64,000 nt of DNA from Deltaproteobacteria bacterium (GTDB taxonomy: Bacteria > Myxococcota > Kuafuiibacteriia > Kuafuiibacteriales > Kuafuiibacteriaceae). The stretch covers positions 1-64,000 of the forward strand of contig JACKEN010000020.1 of the NCBI GenBank assembly GCA_020632995.1. The letters are read 5' to 3'. Under the pieces are notes generated by a model. That model ran no database searches. It saw nothing but the letters and a program-made list of their open reading frames with translations, and was not told the DNA's origin. Of the stretch, positions 60,413 to 64,000 are shown one piece after another (position 1 is the first letter of the stretch; each line of letters begins with the position of its first letter). A program made the position numbers and the translations under genes.

Positions 60413-61971
60413 GCGCGCGATCCCTGCCTGCGGGCGTGACCGAGGGCCAGACCCTCACCGGGCACCACGAGCTCAGCGCCGACGTGTGCATCATTGGCTC
60501 GGGGGCCGGCGGCGCGGTGACCGCGGCGCTGATGGCGCAGGCCGGGTTGCAGGTGCTGGTGGTCGAGGAGGGCGGCTACTTCACGCAACAGCGCTTTCGG
60601 ATGCGGGAGGAGGACTGCTACCCGCACCTGTACCAGGAGTCGGCCCAGCGCACCTCGAAGGACCTCTCGGTCTCCATCTTCCAGGGCCGCGCGGTGGGCG
60701 GGACCACGGTGGTGAACTGGACCACGTGCTTCCGCACCCCCGAGGCCACGGTGGATCGCTGGCGCACCCACCACGGGGTCGGCGGTTTCGACCTCGCGGC
60801 CCTCGACCCGCACTGGACCGCGGTGGAGGCGCGCCTCGGGATCGAGAAGATCGCGCTCGAGGCGGTGAACCGCAACAACCGCCTGCTCTACGACGGCTGC
60901 CGCAAGCTGGGTTTCGAGGTCGACACCCTCGCGCGGAACGTCCGGGGCTGCGCCCGCACCGGCTACTGCGGGATGGGCTGCCCGATCGACGCCAAGCAGT
61001 CCATGCTCATCACCTACCTGCCCGACGCGATGGACGCGGGGGCCGCGGTGCTGAGCCGCTGCCGGGTGGAGCGCCTGGAGCTCCAGGGCGGGGAGGTGAA
61101 GGCGCTGCACGGCAAGTTCATGGACGCGCTCGGCATCGCCTTCACCGAGGCCACGGTGACGGTGCGGGCGCGGCGCTTCATCCTCGCGGGGGGCGCGATC
61201 GGCTCGCCCACCCTCCTGTTGAGGAGCGGGGCGCCGGATCCGCACCAGCGCACCGGCGCGCGGACGTTCCTGCACCCGGTGGTGGTGAGCGCGGGCGAGT
61301 ACGAGGGCGAGGTGCACGGCTACCACGGCGCGCCCCAGGGGGTGGCGAGCCACCACCACGCGCACCGGGGCGATGACGTGGGCTTCTTCCTCGAGGCGGC
61401 CCCGCTCTACCCGCTGCTGATGGCCACCGCGATGCCCGCGTGGGGCACGCAGCACCGCGAGACGATGGAGCACCTGCCGCGCTTCGCGGCGCACATCGCG
61501 CTCGCGATCGACGGGCACCACGACGGCGAGGAGGGCGGCCGGGTGGAGGTGCTTCCGTCGGGGCGGCCGGCGCTGGACTACGTGGTGAGCGACAAGATCT
61601 GGGCCGCGTTCCGCGAGGCCCAGAAGGTCATGGCGCGGGTGCAGCTCGCGTCTGGGGCGAAGCGGATCATGACCCTGCACAACGAGCCGCTGATCATGAC
61701 CTCGGAGGCCGACCTCGCCCGCATCGACGACGCGCCGTACGCGCCGAACCGCGTCGCGGTGTTCTCGGCCCACCAGATGGGCGGCTGCGGCATGAGCGAC
61801 GAGCCGAAGCGGGGCGTGGTGCGCTCGGAAGACCTCCGCCACCACCAGCTCGAGAACCTGCACGTCATCGACGGCTCGGTGTTCCCGACCAGCTGCGGCG
61901 TGAACCCGCAGCTGTCGATCTACGGCCTGGCCCACCTGATGGCTACGCGCTTGATCGAGGTGTGGAGCTGA
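60409..61971 (+). CDS. GMC-family FAD-dependent dehydrogenase
   Basis: A 520-residue GMC oxidoreductase. The FAD-binding motif GSGAGGAVTAALM lies near residue 30; QGRAVGGTTVVNW is the second signature; a Cys motif CARTGYCGMGC follows. The C-terminus has SAHQMGGCGMSD and NPQLSIYGLAH, the latter with the active-site His region. It likely oxidises an alcohol or sugar in the periplasm, carried out by its Tat-exported partner. The third (cytochrome c) subunit of gluconate-type complexes is not adjacent, so the electron acceptor is unknown. Confidence 0.9.
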   Translation: MSARSLPAGVTEGQTLTGHHELSADVCIIGSGAGGAVTAALMAQAGLQVLVVEEGGYFTQQRFRMREEDCYPHLYQESAQRTSKDLSVSIFQGRAVGGTTVVNWTTCFRTPEATVDRWRTHHGVGGFDLAALDPHWTAVEARLGIEKIALEAVNRNNRLLYDGCRKLGFEVDTLARNVRGCARTGYCGMGCPIDAKQSMLITYLPDAMDAGAAVLSRCRVERLELQGGEVKALHGKFMDALGIAFTEATVTVRARRFILAGGAIGSPTLLLRSGAPDPHQRTGARTFLHPVVVSAGEYEGEVHGYHGAPQGVASHHHAHRGDDVGFFLEAAPLYPLLMATAMPAWGTQHRETMEHLPRFAAHIALAIDGHHDGEEGGRVEVLPSGRPALDYVVSDKIWAAFREAQKVMARVQLASGAKRIMTLHNEPLIMTSEADLARIDDAPYAPNRVAVFSAHQMGGCGMSDEPKRGVVRSEDLRHHQLENLHVIDGSVFPTSCGVNPQLSIYGLAHLMATRLIEVWS

Positions 61972-61977
61972 GTCGGA

Positions 61978-63576
61978 TCAGGAGGCGAGACCGAGAAGCC
62001 TCTTCACCGCGGGCACGTCCGCGTCCTTCGCCGCGAGCATCTGCCACGCGCGGTCGATGGTGCCGCGGTCGAGCTTCGGGTTCGCGGCGAGGATGACCGC
62101 CGCGAAGTCGTCGAGGGCGCCGGCGCCATCCCGCGTCGTGCCGGGGATGTCGTGGACCGCGCGCGGATCGACCAGGAGCCTGGCGATGCCGTCGGGGGTC
62201 AGGTTCGGGTCCTTCGCGGCGGCCGCCACCGCGACGCCCACCCCCGCGGTCAGCGGGCTCGAGAAGCTGGTGCCCTCCGACTCTTCCACGTGGCCCAGCT
62301 GGAACCACACCGGGAGCTTCGTCCCCTGCGAGGCCACCGCGACGCGCCCCGCGGCCGAGAACTCGGCCACCCGGTCGTCCTTGGGGTCGCCGAGGCGCCC
62401 GAGGTCCAGCGCGCCGATGCGCAGCATGTGCTTGGCCCCGGTCGACATCGACATCGACATCGCCGGGTTCCCGGACCTGTCGGCGTCGGCGTACTCGTTC
62501 CCGGCCGCCTCGAACACCAGGATGCCGACGCGCCGCGCGTCCACGAGCGCGCGGTCGAGCCCGTCCCGCGCCTGCTTCATGCGGGCCTGGAACTCGGGGC
62601 GCTGCATCGCCTTCGTGAGCGCGGGGTAGACGAGCTTCTTCTTGATCGCGGCGAACTGCGCCTCGAGCTTCGCGAACTCGGCCTCCGCCGCGGCGTCCGG
62701 CGGCCCGAGGTCCTCGTCCATCGGCGCCGGATCCGCAGGTGCGCTTGCATCGCAGAACGAGAAGGTGGGCTCCTCGAACCCCATGTCGTCGGGCGGGGTG
62801 ACCAGCTTCTCGCCCAGGGTCTTCTCGGCCAGCGCGTGCAAGGCCGAGCCGGGCGGCGCGGTCATGATCATCTCGGCCATCCCCGTCGCGAGGCGGTCCG
62901 GGCTCTGGCCGAAGGACATGTTCACGAAGATGCGCTTGGCCTGGGAGATCTGGTCGCGCTGCGCGGTCAGGTGCTGCACCCGGAGCTGCTTCTCGAGCAC
63001 GATGACCTCGAGCTCGTCGAGGCTGCCCGCGATGAGCTCTGTCATCGTCGGCACCGGGCCATCCTCCGGGGGCGCCGCGTCCTCCGACGGCTGCTGGGCC
63101 CGGTAGCGCGCGAACTGCCCGGCCGACAGGTGCTTCTTCGCGAAGGGTTCGGGCACGCCGTCCACGCTCAAGGTCGACGTCACCGTCTTCACCAGAGGGT
63201 TCAGCCCGATCGCCGCCCGGAGGACCGCGCCCCCGTGCTCGAGGTCGACGTCGCTGATGTGGAGGTGGTCACCGCTCGTGCGGAGCAGCCCAAGGAGCTC
63301 GAGGCGGCGCTGCACCTCCGCGCGGTGCTTCATGAGCGGGTGGTCCGGCGCCGCCCGGTACTTCGCGGAGAGCGCCTGCTTGGCGAGCGCGCGCGCGGAG
63401 GCCCCGTAGGGGGCCTGCTTCGCCGCCTTCACCCGCAGCATGGCCTCCTCGTCCGCCGGGCACGTGACCGCGGCCTCCGGCCTGGGCTGCTCCCGGGCCG
63501 CGACGGTCGCGGTGCCCAGGGTGAGCGCCGCGAGCGCCGCCGCGACGGGTGCGCTGTAGCGAGCGAAGGTGGTCAT
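61978..63576 (-). CDS. Secreted subtilase-like (S8) protein, divergent
   Basis: A 532-residue exported protein (signal from ATG 63576, ending VAAREQ; an earlier start at 63735 is open). The C-terminal part has the S8 oxyanion Asn region (VFEAAGNEYAD) and the catalytic Ser in GTSFSSPLTAG (about S437). The Asp and His blocks are not normal: the nearest match is VDLEHGGAVLRAAIG, where HGTHVAG would be expected, so activity is uncertain. A long helical insert (about 190-330) separates them. Possibly a regulatory or degenerate member. Confidence 0.78.
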   Translation of the reverse strand: MTTFARYSAPVAAALAALTLGTATVAAREQPRPEAAVTCPADEEAMLRVKAAKQAPYGASARALAKQALSAKYRAAPDHPLMKHRAEVQRRLELLGLLRTSGDHLHISDVDLEHGGAVLRAAIGLNPLVKTVTSTLSVDGVPEPFAKKHLSAGQFARYRAQQPSEDAAPPEDGPVPTMTELIAGSLDELEVIVLEKQLRVQHLTAQRDQISQAKRIFVNMSFGQSPDRLATGMAEMIMTAPPGSALHALAEKTLGEKLVTPPDDMGFEEPTFSFCDASAPADPAPMDEDLGPPDAAAEAEFAKLEAQFAAIKKKLVYPALTKAMQRPEFQARMKQARDGLDRALVDARRVGILVFEAAGNEYADADRSGNPAMSMSMSTGAKHMLRIGALDLGRLGDPKDDRVAEFSAAGRVAVASQGTKLPVWFQLGHVEESEGTSFSSPLTAGVGVAVAAAAKDPNLTPDGIARLLVDPRAVHDIPGTTRDGAGALDDFAAVILAANPKLDRGTIDRAWQMLAAKDADVPAVKRLLGLAS

Positions 63577-63848
63577 GAGCGCGTACGCGGGCGGCGCGTC
63601 GCGCCGCGGCGCGTGCGGCCGAGCGATCGGCGCCGGCGCCTCCGGCGTCCGAGGGGCAGGGCGGGACTGCTCGGCCGAGACCGAGGGCAGGACCGCGACA
63701 GGGGACCACGGGCGGGGCGCCAGGTGGGTACGCATCACCTCGGTTATCGGGGCACGCCGTCGGGGCGCGCACGTGGTATCGATGTCACACGTCGTTGATG
63801 CACCGAACGGCGGTCGGCGCGGCCGCCGACGTGACCATCCACGCGGCA

Positions 63849-63921
63849 CGCACCCCCCGGGATTCGAACCCGGAACCCCCGGCTTAACAGACCGGCGCTC
63901 AACCTATCGAGCTCGAGGTGC
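63849..63921 (-). tRNA. tRNA-Asn (anticodon GTT)
   Basis: A 73-base cloverleaf on the minus strand: acceptor GCACCTC with GGGGTGC, D-arm GCTC...GAGC, anticodon stem CCGGT/GCCGG with loop CTGTTAA (anticodon GTT, Asn), 5-base variable loop and T-arm CCGGG-TTCGAAT-CCCGG, then discriminator G. CCA is not encoded. Confidence 0.93.
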
Positions 63922-63954
63922 AACTATCCATGAGTACTCATGTACTCATCGGAG

Positions 63955-64000
63955 TGGGGCGTGATGGAATCGAACCACTCGCTCGAAATGAGCAGCGGGT
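63955..64000 (-). tRNA. Partial tRNA, 3' part, cut by window end
   Basis: On the minus strand the sequence ends with T-loop TTCGATT between short stem halves, acceptor strand ACGCCCC and discriminator A. Upstream a GCTC/GAGC stem with an ATTTC loop fits a long variable arm (class II: Leu, Ser or Tyr), though the T-stem pairing is imperfect. The anticodon lies beyond the window, so the amino acid cannot be told. Confidence 0.6.

Noticed and set aside
1..64000. CRISPR array, insertion sequences, phage genes
   Set aside because: No regularly spaced repeats, no transposase or integrase motifs and no terminal inverted repeats were seen; the only direct repeats are the short set near 56.9 kb.

Overview
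The window looks like chromosome of a high-GC (by eye about 70%) myxobacterium, probably of the Sandaracinus/Polyangiales type. The reasons are strong G/C at third codon positions, many lipoproteins with acidic or Cys-rich low-complexity parts, two RCC1-repeat lipoproteins, a MYXO-CTERM-like tail, several sigma factors each translationally coupled to a large one-piece partner, and many one-component kinases and regulators. There are no phage genes, insertion sequences or CRISPR arrays. The sequence ends in a tRNA-Asn gene and the edge of a second tRNA.

0-10 kb: a MAPEG membrane protein divergent from a LysR regulator; an RCC1 lipoprotein; an SDR oxidoreductase divergent from an Rrf2 regulator, with a perfect inverted repeat between them; a MYXO-CTERM surface protein behind a strong promoter; a second RCC1 lipoprotein; and a conserved protein of unknown function. 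10-17 kb (minus strand): a small lipoprotein, an M4 metallopeptidase, then a coupled operon of ECF sigma, zinc-finger/TPR/CHAT protease and lipoprotein. 17-20.5 kb: a copper-delivery operon (PCuAC, FixH-like, SCO) followed by a sensor kinase. 21-25 kb: a frameshifted FIST sensor gene joined to a hybrid kinase, and a fatty acid desaturase.

25-28 kb carries the most unusual gene: a LigD-type primase-polymerase fused to a PolX-like part whose nucleotidyltransferase aspartates are lost, followed by an intact PHP domain. A stand-alone ATP-dependent DNA ligase lies at 38.3-39.4 kb. 28-36.7 kb holds secreted proteins, a sigma factor coupled to a zinc-finger/Ser-Thr kinase/TPR protein, and a long Rieske protein. 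39.5-45 kb has a solitary GspC, an acetyltransferase, the oxidative pentose phosphate operon (gnd-zwf-pgl) and a PARG-like macro-domain protein.

45-52 kb is rich in secreted proteins and holds four genes broken by single-base frameshifts within about 3.3 kb. 52-58 kb has a LarA-domain protein, a GH30-like glycosidase, an acetyltransferase, and an ECF sigma factor followed by a repeat-bearing region in which no single frame reads well. 58-64 kb has a lipoprotein, an acetyltransferase, a Tat-exported subunit paired with a GMC dehydrogenase, a divergent subtilase and the tRNA genes.

The recurring plan is envelope sensing: a sigma factor paired with a membrane-anchored HxxxCxxC zinc-finger protein that carries an effector (CHAT protease in one locus, Ser/Thr kinase in another) and TPR repeats, next to lipoproteins and secreted hydrolases. 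Gene starts were chosen by overlap, Shine-Dalgarno sequence or signal peptide and remain uncertain where noted.
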